Below are positions 16,116 to 25,974 of a DNA stretch of 64,000 nt, one piece after another. The notes beneath the pieces were generated by a model. It saw nothing but the letters and a program-made list of their open reading frames with translations, was not told the origin of the DNA and made no database searches. How positions within the stretch are numbered: the stretch's first letter is position 1; each line of letters begins with the position of its first letter. The position numbers and the translations under genes are program-made. This DNA is from Streptosporangiaceae bacterium (GTDB taxonomy: Bacteria > Actinomycetota > Actinomycetes > Streptosporangiales > Streptosporangiaceae): positions 62,001 to 126,000 of the forward strand of contig JAICYD010000004.1 in NCBI GenBank assembly GCA_025934375.1, given 5' to 3'.

Positions 16116-17159
16116 TCAGATGGTGACGGTAATGGGCTGACCGCCCTGGACCGTGATGATGAAGGACTTGATGTCCGTGGCCGTGACCCCGGCTGAGGAG
16201 GGATACCAGACGTTTCCCTCGTCGGAGTCGGTTACCCAGCTGCCGGCTAGCTGGCGGGCGCCATCGCCCTCGACCACCCACATCTGGCACGGGGTGTCCA
16301 CCGGGAGCCCGGATACCTTCGCCGCCAGCTGCGTTCCCCAGCGCATCGACTGGTAGGTGACGGTCGCCGCCTCCTGGCCATTGCTCCCGATCGCGGTCAG
16401 CCACGCGCCGTTCGGCGCCCCGGCCGGGTGCAGGTCCTGCCCCAGCGCCTGCTGAGCCGGGGCGGGAGCGGGACTGGCGGCCAGCTTAGCGCCGCCGAAG
16501 GACGCCGCGCCGATGACCACCGCCGCGGCGGCCACCGCGGCGATGCTCGCCAGCCCGCGCCGCTTGCGACGGACCGCGGCCAGGTCCACGACGTTAGCGG
16601 GCGGCGGCGGGTATGCCTCGCCGTCGGCCGCCGGCCCGCCGGGGGCGGACGGCCCGGCAGAGCTGCCGGCTACCTGGGCAGGCCCCGGGACCCGGGCGAT
16701 TGCCGCGTCCGGCGCGCTTGCTGCCAGGAACCGTGTCGACGGCGCTGCCGTCGACGACTGCACTGGGGTCGGCGGCACTGGGGTCGGCGGCATGGCCGGT
16801 GGCACGGCTGGAGGCGGCAGCGTGGGGTACGGCGCGGTTGCCTCCAGAGGCGGGGCTGCCTCTAGTCCCCCGGATACGGTGTCGCTTGACATGGTGTCGC
16901 GCCGCCGGCCCAGGAACGTCATCGGGGGCAATAGCAGGGGATCCCCGGGCAAGGGGCCATCCGCGAGCGCGATGGCCTCCTCGGACGGGACCAGGGCCAG
17001 CAGCGCGGGTAGCTCCATGAACTCGGCCAGCTCGTCCCGGCACCGCGGGCAGGTGTCAAGGTGCTCGTCCACTGCCGCGCGCTCATCAGGGTCGATGGCG
17101 CCAAGCACGTAGACGCCGAGCGCGATGCGCGCCTCTTGGCAATCCCAGGTGGCCGTCAT
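16116..17159 (-). CDS. Anti-sigma factor with ZAS domain (RskA-like)
   Basis: A 347-residue membrane anti-sigma factor. The N-terminal zinc anti-sigma motif has Cys7 and H33-x3-C37-x2-C40 (EHLDTCPRC), possibly redox sensitive. A Pro/Ala-rich linker follows, then one membrane span near residue 225 and an RskA-type extracytoplasmic domain ending in QPITVTI. The start overlaps the sigma gene stop (ATGA). It should hold the partner sigma factor inactive at the membrane until regulated proteolysis or oxidation. Confidence 0.88.
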   Translation of the reverse strand: MTATWDCQEARIALGVYVLGAIDPDERAAVDEHLDTCPRCRDELAEFMELPALLALVPSEEAIALADGPLPGDPLLLPPMTFLGRRRDTMSSDTVSGGLEAAPPLEATAPYPTLPPPAVPPAMPPTPVPPTPVQSSTAAPSTRFLAASAPDAAIARVPGPAQVAGSSAGPSAPGGPAADGEAYPPPPANVVDLAAVRRKRRGLASIAAVAAAAVVIGAASFGGAKLAASPAPAPAQQALGQDLHPAGAPNGAWLTAIGSNGQEAATVTYQSMRWGTQLAAKVSGLPVDTPCQMWVVEGDGARQLAGSWVTDSDEGNVWYPSSAGVTATDIKSFIITVQGGQPITVTI

Positions 17160-17776
17160 GGCAGTCCCCGTTCCTCAAGCGCTAGCTTGAGCGCCTTTAG
17201 CGCGTAGTAAGTACGCGACTTCACGGTTCCGGCCGGTATCCCGAGGGTCACGGCCGCCTCCGCGACCGAGCAGCCCCGGTAGTAGGTCTCCACGATCACC
17301 CTCCGGTGGTCGGGGCGCAGCGAGGCCAGTGCCTCGGCCACGGCCCAGGACTCCAGGGTCCGGTCGGTGTCGTCGCTGGCAGGGAGCGTGTCCAGGATCG
17401 CCTGTCCTACCTCAGGCGGGCGCGACTGGCGGGCGCGGAACGCGTCCACCGCCAGGTTGCGCGCGACGGCGAACAGCCACGGCCGCGCCGGCCGGTCGGC
17501 GAGCGCCTCCGGGTGCCGCCATGCCCGCACGAGGGTTTCCTGCACAAGGTCCTCCGCCCGCTGCCTGTCTCCTCCGGTCAGATGCAGGGCGTACCGGAGC
17601 AGGGCGCCGCCGTGCTCGGCGTACAGCGCCCGGATAAACGCCTCGTCGGCCACGCCTCGCTCCGGGGTCGCCCCCGCGGGCGGTTGCTGCGTCGTGGCCG
17701 CTCTCGCGTCCGGCACACCAGGTAGAACGGAGCTAGCCGCCTGGCGGTTCACCTCTTCAGGGAAATCTTCGGACAC
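17156..17776 (-). CDS. ECF RNA polymerase sigma factor (SigK/SigL-type)
   Basis: A 206-residue ECF sigma factor. Region 2 includes HGGALLRYALHLTGGDRQRAEDLVQETLVRAWR and PWLFAVARNLAVDAFRAR; region 4 has RRVIVETYYRGCSVAEAA and IPAGTVKSRTYYALKALK for -35 recognition. A disordered 40-residue N-terminus precedes them. GTG start at 17776. Cotranscribed with its anti-sigma partner. The thioredoxin/sulfurtransferase genes downstream suggest a thiol- or redox-linked regulon, which I infer from position only. Confidence 0.92.
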   Translation of the reverse strand: MSEDFPEEVNRQAASSVLPGVPDARAATTQQPPAGATPERGVADEAFIRALYAEHGGALLRYALHLTGGDRQRAEDLVQETLVRAWRHPEALADRPARPWLFAVARNLAVDAFRARQSRPPEVGQAILDTLPASDDTDRTLESWAVAEALASLRPDHRRVIVETYYRGCSVAEAAVTLGIPAGTVKSRTYYALKALKLALEERGLP

Positions 17777-18034
17777 TGCTCGTCGACCACCGTGCCTAGG
17801 TCACCGGGTGAACGGGGGAGGGCTGGCCCCTCCCACGCATCAAGCATACCAAAAGCGACTAAATATGCCCGCACAGTAACAACTACGCTCCCCGGGAGCG
17901 GGTTGCTAACTCTCCGGGAAAAGCAGTGATCTTCGTCGCATGGCATATCACAGCGGTGAAACATTGCGTTTCAGGCATGTTACAGAGGCCCTCTGGCCGG
18001 GTTCCCGGTTACCCGGGAAAAGTTGCGCGAATCT

Positions 18035-18295
18035 TCAGCCGCCCGCGAACGGGGGCAGCACCTCGATGGTGGCACCGTCTTCCAAGATGGTCCCCGCAGC
18101 CGCCACACGGCGCACAGGTAGCGCGTTGACCAGGAAAGATGATCGCTCCATGACCTGCTTGAGCCGATCAGGGGAGGCTCGGCCGGCGAGCGCGACCGCG
18201 AGCGCGCTGGCGAGCGTCTCCGCCTCCACCGACTCCTCTGGCGTGCCGGCGGCATCCTTCGCCGCGGCCCAGTACCGAATCGTCACCTTGGCCAT
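18035..18295 (-). CDS. MoaD/ThiS-family sulfur carrier
   Basis: An 86-residue ubiquitin-like sulfur carrier ending in the Gly-Gly that is adenylated and thiocarboxylated (LPPFAGG). VTIRYWAAAKDAAG at the start is MoaD-like. It could donate sulfur to molybdopterin synthase or another pathway; no partner gene (MoaE, MoeB) is adjacent, so the pathway is open. ATG at 18295. Divergent from glnR. The 260 bp downstream of it towards the sigma gene shows no gene I can support. Confidence 0.85.
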   Translation of the reverse strand: MAKVTIRYWAAAKDAAGTPEESVEAETLASALAVALAGRASPDRLKQVMERSSFLVNALPVRRVAAAGTILEDGATIEVLPPFAGG

Positions 18296-18407
18296 GTGGG
18301 TTATCCTTACCCCAACGGGATCCTCGGGCGCTGTTGCCTCCGGGTCCCATTTGTGTTTATACAGATAATGATGGCGCGCATGCGTCGCAGTCTGGAGGTG
18401 GCATCAG

Positions 18408-19151
18408 GTGAGCGACCTGCTGTTGGTGACCGGCGTCCTGGAGCCCTCCGCGGAGGTGCTGCCAGCCCTCGGCCTGCTGCTGCACTCGGTTCGGGTCGTG
18501 CCAGCGGACGCGTCCGCGCTCGTCGAGGCGCCGCCGGCCGACGTGGTCCTCGTGGACGCGCGCCGCGATCTCGCGCATGCCAAGGGTATCTGCCGGCTGC
18601 TGCACACTACCGGACTTGACTGCCCCATGCTCGCGATCGTTACCGAGGGCGGGCTGGCGGCGGTGAGCGCGGAGTGGAGCGCCGACGACGTCATCCTCAA
18701 CACGGCCGGTCCCGCCGAGGTCGAGGCCCGGCTGCGGCTGGCGATCGGGCGGTGCGCGATGAGGGCAGCGGCCGACGCGCCGGATGAGATCCGCTCCGGC
18801 GACCTGGCCATCGACGAGGCCACCTACTCCGCCCGGCTGCGCGGCCGCGTCCTCGACCTGACCTTCAAGGAGTTCGAGCTCCTCAAGTTCCTGGCCCAGC
18901 ACCCGGGCCGCGTGTTCACCCGCGCGCACCTGCTCCAGGAGGTGTGGGGCTATGACTACTTCGGCGGCACCCGGACGGTGGACGTTCACGTCCGGCGACT
19001 GCGCGCCAAGCTCGGTCCCGAGCACGAGGCGCTGATCGGGACGGTCCGCAACGTCGGCTACCGGTTCGTGCCGGTGAAGGGCGCCCCGGAGGACCGGGAT
19101 GGAGTGCTCATGCAGGACTCCGTCGCCCCCTCCGTCCCGGCGGACCGGTGA
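18408..19151 (+). CDS. glnR: Nitrogen-metabolism regulator GlnR (atypical OmpR family)
   Basis: A 247-residue orphan response regulator closely like Streptomyces Gln[21 protein letters not shown] at the N-terminus, a receiver domain with [10 protein letters not shown], and the winged helix [20 protein letters not shown] through [20 protein letters not shown]. GlnR controls glutamine synthetase, ammonium transport and nitrate genes; no sensor kinase is adjacent. GTG at 18408 has GGAGGTG 7-8 nt upstream. Its stop overlaps the mshD start (GTGA). Confidence 0.93.
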   Translation: MSDLLLVTGVLEPSAEVLPALGLLLHSVRVVPADASALVEAPPADVVLVDARRDLAHAKGICRLLHTTGLDCPMLAIVTEGGLAAVSAEWSADDVILNTAGPAEVEARLRLAIGRCAMRAAADAPDEIRSGDLAIDEATYSARLRGRVLDLTFKEFELLKFLAQHPGRVFTRAHLLQEVWGYDYFGGTRTVDVHVRRLRAKLGPEHEALIGTVRNVGYRFVPVKGAPEDRDGVLMQDSVAPSVPADR

Positions 19152-20182
19152 CGCGGCCGCGGCTCACCGAAGGCCCCCTGTCCGCAGCCCAGGCCGCGCT
19201 GGTCACCGAGCTCGCTGAGGCGGCCCGTCGGGCCGATGGCGTCCCTCCGCTGTCAGAGCACGCGTTGCTGCATGTCCAGCATCCCGCGGACGGCAGTAGC
19301 GGTGAGGGCAGTGCCGCCCGCGACCTGCTGCTGACCATCGACGAGACCGCGGTCGGTTACGCGCACTTGGACCCGCCGGATGAAACGGACGAGGATGAAG
19401 GTGACCTCAGCGGCGAGCTAGTCGTCCACCCCGCGCACCGGCGCCGGGGACACGCCCGCGCGCTGATCGCCGCACTCGTCAGCACGGCACTCACCGACAC
19501 CCCACTCGCCGGCACGGAACTCACGGACACCGCACTCGCCGATAGTGCCCGCGGGCACGGGATCCGCCTGTGGGCGCACGGTGACCTGCCCGCCGCCGCG
19601 GGGCTGGCCCGGGCCACGGGCTTTACCCGGGCCCGGTCGCTGTGGCAGATGCGCAGGCCGCTGGCCGGCGCGTACTCCCCGTCCATGCCCGAGCCGTCCT
19701 TTCCGGCCGGGGTGACCGTGCGGACCTTCGTACCCGGCAAGGACGAGGAGGCGTGGCTGGAAGTCAACGCGCGGGCGTTCGCCCACCATCCTGAGCAAGG
19801 CGCCTGGACCCGAGACGACCTGGAGCTTCGAGAGGCGGAGCCGTGGTTCGATCCGGCTGGGTTCTTCCTGGCCGAGCGCGACGGCCGGCTGGCCGGCTTC
19901 CACTGGACCAAGGTTCACGCGGAGGGGCCGGAAGGCGTGCCGGAAGGCGAGGTCTACGTGGTGGGCGTGGATCCCGGCGGGCAAGGCGGCGGCCTCGGGC
20001 GGGCGCTGACCCTCGCGGGCCTTCATCACCTAGCGGGGCGGGGACTGGCACACGTGATGCTATATGTCGATGAGGAGAACACGGCGGCCACCCGCCTGTA
20101 CACCGCGCTCGGATTCACCCGCTCCAACACCGACGTCATGTACCGCCGGGCAGCACCGCCGGACATGGCCAGAGGTCGCTAA
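19148..20182 (+). CDS. mshD: Mycothiol synthase (two GNAT domains)
   Basis: A 344-residue MshD, acetylating Cys-GlcN-Ins with acetyl-CoA to finish mycothiol, the main low-mass thiol of actinobacteria. The N-terminal GNAT domain has [14 protein letters not shown]; the C-terminal, catalytic one has [18 protein letters not shown] and [15 protein letters not shown]. It is about 30 residues longer than usual because of a Thr/Asp/Leu repeat insertion near residues 110-135 encoded by imperfect copies of CACTCGCC/CACCGACAC. GTG start overlaps the glnR stop, implying coupling. Confidence 0.92.
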   Translation: MTRPRLTEGPLSAAQAALVTELAEAARRADGVPPLSEHALLHVQHPADGSSGEGSAARDLLLTIDETAVGYAHLDPPDETDEDEGDLSGELVVHPAHRRRGHARALIAALVSTALTDTPLAGTELTDTALADSARGHGIRLWAHGDLPAAAGLARATGFTRARSLWQMRRPLAGAYSPSMPEPSFPAGVTVRTFVPGKDEEAWLEVNARAFAHHPEQGAWTRDDLELREAEPWFDPAGFFLAERDGRLAGFHWTKVHAEGPEGVPEGEVYVVGVDPGGQGGGLGRALTLAGLHHLAGRGLAHVMLYVDEENTAATRLYTALGFTRSNTDVMYRRAAPPDMARGR

Positions 20183-20406
20183 GCGGAGGAGGCTCCCGGC
20201 CTCACGCCTACCCCCAGGACAGCGTCAAGTTCCGTCCGGGTGAGGGGCCTGTCGCTTGCCGCCACCGCAGTGAGCACTTCTCCGTAGAGTTCGATCTCGT
20301 CCCATGCGACGCGGTCGTGCAGGCGCTGGTCAAGCTGCCTGGGAATCTCGCTCACCTCCGTCGACGCGGGATCCTCTCGACCGTCTTCCAGGTTACGTCG
20401 CGACAC
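20179..20406 (-). CDS. Small conserved hypothetical protein (75 aa)
   Basis: A 75-residue acidic/polar protein with WDEIELYGEVLTAVAASDRPLTRTELDAVLGV. Similar short proteins occur in other actinobacteria, but I know no function. GTG start at 20406. Its stop overlaps that of mshD tail to tail. Third-position GC use is like its neighbours, supporting a real gene. Confidence 0.65.
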   Translation of the reverse strand: MSRRNLEDGREDPASTEVSEIPRQLDQRLHDRVAWDEIELYGEVLTAVAASDRPLTRTELDAVLGVGVRPGASSA

Positions 20407-20929
20407 CTTTCCTCCGCATGACCCATCAGGGCCATTAGCTAACTACCCTTTGGTTCGGTTTTACCCGCCTTCGCGTTAACGATTCCGCGACTCGCGGCGG
20501 ACGTTGCGCCTCTGCTGTCATCGGCAGGCCGACTACCCGCCCCGACCTGCCAGTCGAGCCGTGCGTAGTCTTCTGGTTACAGACTAGATCACTATGCGCA
20601 CATGCACCATGCCCGATAAGCAACCATCTAACACCGCATAACCCCCGAGAATCACTACCCTCAGTAGTCGCAACGGGATCCGCGCTCCGCCTAAGTAGCC
20701 CCCACTGCTTGTCAAGTTGGGATATAACGGGACACTCAGCCGTTTCGGTTGCGGACAGTGCTCCTTCGGGAGAAGAGTCAGGGGGGACCCGTCCCGACGC
20801 AGCACGCCTTCACCCGCTGGGCGCGCCCCGCCGGCCCCTTGATCGCCCGGCGCAGACGCCGGGGCCGATCCCTCGTTAGACTCGCACATCGTTCTCGCAG
20901 ACCTTGGGACCAGAGATTCTCGTGATGCC
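20407..20929. other. 523-bp intergenic region
   Basis: A/T-richer than its surroundings, with no gene I can support on either strand; the short frames there lack coding character. It must hold the promoters of the divergent 75-aa gene and of the coiled-coil gene at 20930. Confidence 0.6.
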
Positions 20930-22273
20930 ATGAATGAAAACAGTGACCTCCTGCCTAATCTGCTCCATGAAGAATTTGAGATGCAGATGCGCGGTTACAG
21001 CCGCCGCCAGGTTGACGACTTCGTAGCACGACGCAACGGCGAGATCCGCGATCTGGAGCAGCGCCTGGCCAGGACCATGGACGAGGCTGAGCATCTCCGG
21101 CGTGAGGTCGCGACCGTGCGCCAGCAGGCCCTCGCCGGGCGGCCCGCGCACGAGGAGGTCAGCGAGCGCATCGCCCAGATCCTCAAGCTGGCTGATGATG
21201 AGGCGAAGGCTCAGAAGGGCAAGGCTGACGACGAGATCTCCAAGCTGCGCGCGGAGGCCCAGCAGGAGTCCGAGCGAGTGCGCGCCGACGCTCGGGAGCA
21301 GGCCGAGCGGATGCTGACCGCCGCGCAGGAGCAGGCCGAGCGGACCATCTCCGCCGCGCGGAATGAGGCCGACAAGACCCGGACCGGCGCCCGGACCGAG
21401 GCCGATCGGTTGACCAGCGAGACTCGCAAGAAGGCCGACGCCGCCTTGGCCAGCGCCAAGGGGCAGGCCAAGAGGGTGCTCGACGAGGCGACGGCCCGGG
21501 CCACGGCGATCCACGACGGCGCCGAGCGCAGGCTCAACCTGCTCAGCACCCGGCACTCCGAGACGGTCCGCCGGCTGACCGACATCCTTGATGGCGTTCA
21601 GGGGCTGGTCGCCGCCGAAGCGGCCCGCATGTCCCTGGAGGAGGAGGTCAACCAGCAGGTGGCCAAGGCGATCGCCCTAGCCGAAGCGCAAGAGCAGGAG
21701 CAGGCCGCGGCCGCCGCACGCGAGGACGCCCCCGCCGCGCCCCGGCCCGCCGACCGCCCGGTCGACCTCGCGTCGCTGGCACCGCCCGCGCCGGAGACGA
21801 TCACCAACGGCACTCCCGCCCCCGCGCGCAACGGGGCGGACGGCCGGTCCCACGCAGTAGCGCCGCAGCCGCACCGCCAGGCGGCTGGCAGGCCCGGACC
21901 GGGCCTGCCGGGCTCCGCGCCGCTGGGCAGCCAGGTCGTGCTGCCGACGCCGCCGCCCGGGCTGGGTGGTGCCCGCCCCGGCACCGGGAACGATGACGGT
22001 CCCCGGCTGCCACCGTCTTCAGGAGCACTGTCTTCAGGAGCACTGTCTTCAGGAGCACTGTCTTCAGGAGCACCGTCTTCAGGAGCACCGTCTTCAGGGC
22101 CGTCGCGGCCCAGTTCCGCGCTATCGGGTAACCCGCTGTCCAACCCGCTCCCGTCCGGGCCGGGCCGCGGCGACACGCCGGACCGGGACCGGGACTCGCT
22201 GCGGGACTCCGGGCGGAGCACGGGCACGATCGACCCCGACGAGTCCACCGAGGGCATCCGCCTGATGCCGTAA
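20930..22273 (+). CDS. DivIVA/FilP-like coiled-coil protein
   Basis: A 447-residue cytoskeletal-type protein. Residues 12-40 ([20 protein letters not shown]) match the DivIVA membrane-binding turn, residues 35-260 are one long coiled coil rich in Glu/Arg/Ala with [20 protein letters not shown], and the C-terminal 180 residues are disordered, Pro/Ser/Gly-rich. Actinobacterial relatives organise polar growth (DivIVA, Scy, FilP). The tail contains a 5-residue repeat [10 protein letters not shown] from a 15-bp DNA repeat. ATG at 20930; no strong ribosome site is visible. Exact orthology is uncertain. Confidence 0.82.
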   Translation: MNENSDLLPNLLHEEFEMQMRGYSRRQVDDFVARRNGEIRDLEQRLARTMDEAEHLRREVATVRQQALAGRPAHEEVSERIAQILKLADDEAKAQKGKADDEISKLRAEAQQESERVRADAREQAERMLTAAQEQAERTISAARNEADKTRTGARTEADRLTSETRKKADAALASAKGQAKRVLDEATARATAIHDGAERRLNLLSTRHSETVRRLTDILDGVQGLVAAEAARMSLEEEVNQQVAKAIALAEAQEQEQAAAAAREDAPAAPRPADRPVDLASLAPPAPETITNGTPAPARNGADGRSHAVAPQPHRQAAGRPGPGLPGSAPLGSQVVLPTPPPGLGGARPGTGNDDGPRLPPSSGALSSGALSSGALSSGAPSSGAPSSGPSRPSSALSGNPLSNPLPSGPGRGDTPDRDRDSLRDSGRSTGTIDPDESTEGIRLMP

Positions 22274-23252
22274 CTGGTAAGCGAACAGAAGTCCCGGAAG
22301 GGGGCGCCGACGCTTCGCCGGCGCTCCCTTCCAGCATGTCGAGGCGCCTGAGGATCACGCCCTCGCGCAGCGCCCACGGGCAGATCTCCAGTTGCGAGAC
22401 GTCCATCAGGTCCATCACCGCGTCGGCGATGATCGCGCCCGCCACCATCTGGGCAGCGCGGCCTTCCGATACCCCCGGCAGCCGGGACCGCTCGACGCCG
22501 TCCATGGCCGCCAGCCGCTCGGCCCACACGATGACGTCCGTGTGCTTGAGGTACCGCTTCGCGTAGAAGCCCTCACTGGACGGGGCGGCCCCGGCGATCC
22601 GGGCGAGCTGCCGGAACGTCTTGGACGTGCCCACCGCGTGGTCGGCCGCGCCGTGGCGCAGGAACCCCCCGGCGTGCCGGGCGATCTCGGCGCGGACGTG
22701 CCTGCGCAGTGCGCGCACCTCACCCGCCGAGGGCGGATCGGCGGTGAGCCAGTCACGGGTCAGCCGCCCGGCGCCCAGTGGCAGCGACATCGCCGCCTCC
22801 GGCTCCTCGTCTTGGCCGGCCGCTATCTCCAGCGAGCCGCCGCCGATGTCGAAGACCAGCAGCCGCCCAGATGACCAGCCGAACCACCGCCGCGCGGCGA
22901 GGAACGTCAGCCGCGCCTCATTCTCGCCGGACAGCACCCTGATCTGGGTGCCCGTCTGCTCCTGGACCCGGGCCAGGACCTCCAGGCCGTTGCCGGCGTC
23001 GCGCACCGCGGACGTCGCGAACGCGAGGAACTCCTCCACGCCCTTGTCCTCGGCGATCCGCATCGCCTCGAGGACGAACTCAGCCAGTTGTTCCTCGCCC
23101 GCCTCCGACAACGTGTTGTCTGGCAGCAGGTGAGCGGCTAGCCGCATGTCGACCTTGTGCGAGAAGGCGGGCAGCGGGCGGGCGCCTGGGTAGGCGTCAA
23201 CTACGAGCAGGTGGACGGTGTTCGAGCCGACGTCCAAGACCCCAAGTCGCAT
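21801..23252 (-). CDS. Exopolyphosphatase / GppA-family phosphatase
   Basis: Ppx/GppA ASKHA-fold enzyme, hydrolysing polyphosphate or pppGpp. [34 protein letters not shown] and [13 protein letters not shown] are signatures; [19 protein letters not shown] is the usual end, near residue 305 (about 22,335). From there the frame continues without a stop through a terminator hairpin and 473 bp antisense to the coiled-coil gene, adding about 175 Pro/Arg/Leu-rich residues. I list the frame to its actual stop, but the functional protein is probably about 310 residues; a lost stop or sequencing frameshift is possible. ATG at 23252. Confidence 0.85.
   Translation of the reverse strand: MRLGVLDVGSNTVHLLVVDAYPGARPLPAFSHKVDMRLAAHLLPDNTLSEAGEEQLAEFVLEAMRIAEDKGVEEFLAFATSAVRDAGNGLEVLARVQEQTGTQIRVLSGENEARLTFLAARRWFGWSSGRLLVFDIGGGSLEIAAGQDEEPEAAMSLPLGAGRLTRDWLTADPPSAGEVRALRRHVRAEIARHAGGFLRHGAADHAVGTSKTFRQLARIAGAAPSSEGFYAKRYLKHTDVIVWAERLAAMDGVERSRLPGVSEGRAAQMVAGAIIADAVMDLMDVSQLEICPWALREGVILRRLDMLEGSAGEASAPPSGTSVRLPVTASGGCPRWTRRGRSCPCSARSPAASPGPGPACRRGPARTGAGWTAGYPIARNWAATALKTVLLKTVLLKTVLLKTVLLKTVLLKTVAAGDRHRSRCRGGHHPARAAASAARPGCPAARSPAGPVRACQPPGGAAAALLRGTGRPPRCARGRECRW
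22015..22099. repeat. 15-bp tandem repeat in the coiled-coil gene
   Basis: Five full copies and a partial copy of GTCTTCAGGAGCACY, in frame, encoding [10 protein letters not shown]. Near-identity of copies suggests recent slippage and length polymorphism. Confidence 0.9.
22296..22332. terminator. Bidirectional terminator hairpin
   Basis: A 14-bp stem (22296-22309 with 22319-22332, one G-T pair) and 9-nt loop lie between the convergent coiled-coil gene and ppx. It falls inside the long ppx reading frame. Confidence 0.7.
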
Positions 23253-23309
23253 AATTAAAGAAGCTACCGGAAGTCCTCCCTGATCACCGTGCTCCGATAC
23301 CTTCGTCCC

Positions 23310-24734
23310 ATGCGAAACGGAGAAGTTTCCTGGTGGTGGCGGGCACTTGGCGGGTTCCCGGCCCGGAGGCCATCGTTGCCCGGCCCGCAGGAGGCCGATG
23401 TGTGCATCGTCGGAGCCGGCTACACCGGGCTGTGGACGGCGTACTACCTCAAGGGCATCCGGCCCGACCTGCGGGTGGTGGTCCTCGAAGCGGCGTTCGC
23501 CGGCTTCGGCGCGTCCGGTCGCAACGGCGGCTGGGTCACCGCCGAGAACATCGGCGCCCGCGACAAGTACGCCCGGCAGCCGTCCGGCGCCACTGGGGTG
23601 CGCGCGCTCGAAGCAGCCCTGCGGGCGACGGTGGCCGAGATCGAGCGCGTCTGCGGCGCCGAGGAGATCAGCTGCGACTTCGTGGCCGGCGGGCGGCTGG
23701 CGGTGGCGACCACCCCCGCTCAGCTCGCCCGGCTGCGCGCCAGCCTGGAGGAGGCGCGCGCATGGGGTGACGGCGAGGACGTGCTGGCCTTCTTGTCCCG
23801 GGAGGAGCTCGCGGGGCGGGTCAACGTCGCCGGGGCGCTGGGCGGCTTGTTCGCGCCGCACTCGGCCCGGGTACAGCCGGCCTCCCTGGTGGCGGGGCTG
23901 GCGGCGGCCGCCGAGCACCGGGGCGTGGTGATCTACGAGGCGACGCCGGTCACCGAGATCTTGCCGAGCATGGCGACCGGGGGGCCCGGCGCCGTCGCGC
24001 GGACCGTCTTCGGCGACGTGCGGGCGCGCGCGGTGCTGCGCTGCACCGAGGGGTTCACCGCCCGGCTCCCAGGCGCGCGCCGTGCGTTGCTGCCGATGAA
24101 TAGCTCCATGGTCGTTACCGAGCCGCTGGACGAAGCGGCGTGGCGGGAGATCGGCTGGGCCGGCTGCGAGACGATGTCGGATGAGGCGCACGCGTACATG
24201 TACGCGCAGCGCACCGCCGACGGCCGGATCGCGATCGGCGGGCGCGGCGTGCCGTACCGGTTCGGCTCGACGATCGATGACCGCGGCGAGACCTCCCCGG
24301 CGACAGTCGCGGCGCTCAGGGCGCTCATCCGGCGGCTATTCCCGGCCGCCGCCGCCGCGAAGCTGGACCACGCGTGGTCAGGGGTGCTCGGCGTGCCCCG
24401 CGACTGGTGCGCGGCGGTGAACTTCGACGCCGGCGCCGGCCTCGGCTGGGCGGGCGGCTACTCCGGCCACGGCGTCCTGGCCGCCAACCTGGCCGGCCGG
24501 ACGCTGGCCGACCTGGTGGCCGGCGATTCCACGGAGCTGACCGCGCTCCCCTGGGTCGGCTACCACAGCCGCGCGTGGGAGCCCGAGCCGGCCCGCTGGG
24601 CCGGGGTGCACGGCCTGTACGCGCTGTACCGGGCGGCCGACCGCCTGGAAGGGCGTGCGGAATCCGCTCGCCAGGCCGCCCTCGCCGGCGTCCTCGGCCG
24701 GGTCGGGGACGCGATCTCGGGCATCCCGCACTGA
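23310..24734 (+). CDS. FAD-dependent oxidoreductase (DAO family)
   Basis: A 474-residue D-amino-acid-oxidase-fold flavoprotein of the PuuB/glycine-oxidase-like group. The FAD site [26 protein letters not shown] after it, and the C-terminal [20 protein letters not shown] are typical. It probably oxidises an amine or amino acid; the substrate is unknown. I take the ATG at 23310, since GATACC lies 8 nt upstream as a possible leaderless -10; an in-frame GTG at 23289 is less likely. The alcohol dehydrogenase follows 85 nt later with its own promoter. Confidence 0.85.
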   Translation: MRNGEVSWWWRALGGFPARRPSLPGPQEADVCIVGAGYTGLWTAYYLKGIRPDLRVVVLEAAFAGFGASGRNGGWVTAENIGARDKYARQPSGATGVRALEAALRATVAEIERVCGAEEISCDFVAGGRLAVATTPAQLARLRASLEEARAWGDGEDVLAFLSREELAGRVNVAGALGGLFAPHSARVQPASLVAGLAAAAEHRGVVIYEATPVTEILPSMATGGPGAVARTVFGDVRARAVLRCTEGFTARLPGARRALLPMNSSMVVTEPLDEAAWREIGWAGCETMSDEAHAYMYAQRTADGRIAIGGRGVPYRFGSTIDDRGETSPATVAALRALIRRLFPAAAAAKLDHAWSGVLGVPRDWCAAVNFDAGAGLGWAGGYSGHGVLAANLAGRTLADLVAGDSTELTALPWVGYHSRAWEPEPARWAGVHGLYALYRAADRLEGRAESARQAALAGVLGRVGDAISGIPH

Positions 24735-24782
24735 ACCATGGCCCCGGGGTTGCGGCCGCGCCACATTGACAGGGCCACCCGA

Positions 24783-24812
24783 TTGACAGGTCCAGCAGCC
24801 CAAAGTTACGTT
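24783..24812 (+). promoter_or_regulatory. Promoter of the alcohol dehydrogenase gene
   Basis: TTGACA (24783-24788), 18-bp spacer, TACGTT (24807-24812), then 7 nt to the ATG at 24820: a leaderless SigA-type promoter. A second TTGACAGG lies 17 bp upstream (24766), a direct repeat that might bind a regulator. Confidence 0.65.
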
Positions 24813-24819
24813 CGCGACC

Positions 24820-25932
24820 ATGCGGACCAGGGCAGCAGTCATCCGGGAGCCGGGCAAGCCGTGGGAAATCACGGAGCTTGAGCTGGACGAGCCCGGGCCG
24901 GGCGAGGTGCGGATCCGGTTCGTGGCGGCGGGCATGTGCCACTCCGACGAGCACCTGCGCACCGGGGACAGCACCGGGCGGCTGCCGCTGGTCGGCGGGC
25001 ACGAGGGCGCCGGGGTCGTCGAGGCGGCCGGCCCCGGGGTAACCCGGGTGGCCGTTGGGGACCACGTGGTCTGCTCCTTCATCCCCGCCTGCGGCACCTG
25101 CCGTTACTGCTCGACCGGGCGGCAGAACCTGTGCGACGCCGGCGCCCAGATGATGACCGGGATGATGAGCGACGGGACGTTCCGGTTCCACGACGACAGC
25201 GGGGCGGACCTGGGCGGCTTTTGCATGCTGGGCACGTTCGCCCAGCAGGCCGTCGTCTCCCAGCACTCGTGCGTGCCCATCGACCGGGACATCCCGTTCG
25301 AGGTGGCCGCGCTGACCGGCTGCGGGGTCCCGACCGGCTGGGGCACGTCGGTGTACGCGGCCGGGGTGCGCGCCGGCCAGACGGTGGTGATCTTCGGCGC
25401 GGGCGGGGTGGGCACCAACGCCGTCCAGGGCGCGCGGTACGCCGGGGCCGCGAACGTGATCGTCGTGGACCCGGTGGAGTTCAAGCGGTCCTCGGCGCTG
25501 TCGTTCGGCGCGACGCACGTGTTCGCCAGCGCCGGGCAGGCGCAGGAGGCGGTGGTGGACCTGACGCGCGGGCAACTCGCCGACCACGCGATCATCACCG
25601 TTGGCGTGCTGTCGGCGGAGGTCGTCCAGGAGGCGGCGGCGATCGTCGGCAAGGGCGCCCAGGTGACCATCACGTCGGTCGGCCGCAGCTGCGAGCAGCA
25701 GATCCAGCTGGCCGCCAACGGCTCGGTGGTCGGCTGGCAGCGGCGTATCCAGGGACACGTGTTCGGCATGTGCAACCCGCTCTACGACATCCCGAGGCTG
25801 CTGGGGCTTTACCGGGCGGGGCAGCTCAAGCTGGAGGAGCTCATCACCCGCCGGTACGCGCTGGATGAGATCAACCAGGGATACGCCGACCTCGACGACG
25901 GCCAGCTGATCCGCGGCGTCATCATCCACTAG
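24820..25932 (+). CDS. NDMA-dependent-type zinc alcohol dehydrogenase
   Basis: A 370-residue medium-chain dehydrogenase. AAGMCHSDEH and GGHEGAGVVEAAGPGVT hold catalytic zinc ligands, CGTCRYCSTGRQNLC is the structural zinc cluster, and FGAGGVGTNAVQGARYAGA binds NAD(H). GAQMMTGMMSDGTFRF and the overall pattern match the group annotated as NDMA-dependent alcohol dehydrogenases, often linked to mycofactocin. No mycofactocin genes are in this window. Substrate alcohol unknown. Leaderless ATG at 24820. Confidence 0.88.
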   Translation: MRTRAAVIREPGKPWEITELELDEPGPGEVRIRFVAAGMCHSDEHLRTGDSTGRLPLVGGHEGAGVVEAAGPGVTRVAVGDHVVCSFIPACGTCRYCSTGRQNLCDAGAQMMTGMMSDGTFRFHDDSGADLGGFCMLGTFAQQAVVSQHSCVPIDRDIPFEVAALTGCGVPTGWGTSVYAAGVRAGQTVVIFGAGGVGTNAVQGARYAGAANVIVVDPVEFKRSSALSFGATHVFASAGQAQEAVVDLTRGQLADHAIITVGVLSAEVVQEAAAIVGKGAQVTITSVGRSCEQQIQLAANGSVVGWQRRIQGHVFGMCNPLYDIPRLLGLYRAGQLKLEELITRRYALDEINQGYADLDDGQLIRGVIIH

Positions 25933-25974
25933 CCTGTACTACTGCCATGGCTTCGCGGGACTAGCTTTGGCGTT

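Noticed and set aside
20435..20931. Two minus-strand frames of 62 and 115 codons in the intergenic region
   Set aside because: Mixed codon usage, no ribosome site and no recognisable motif; the region is A/T-richer and likely regulatory.
23289..24191. The upstream part of a 796-codon minus-strand frame as an N-terminal extension of Ppx
   Set aside because: It is antisense to the flavin oxidoreductase, and the ASKHA domain starts cleanly with [11 protein letters not shown] at 23252.
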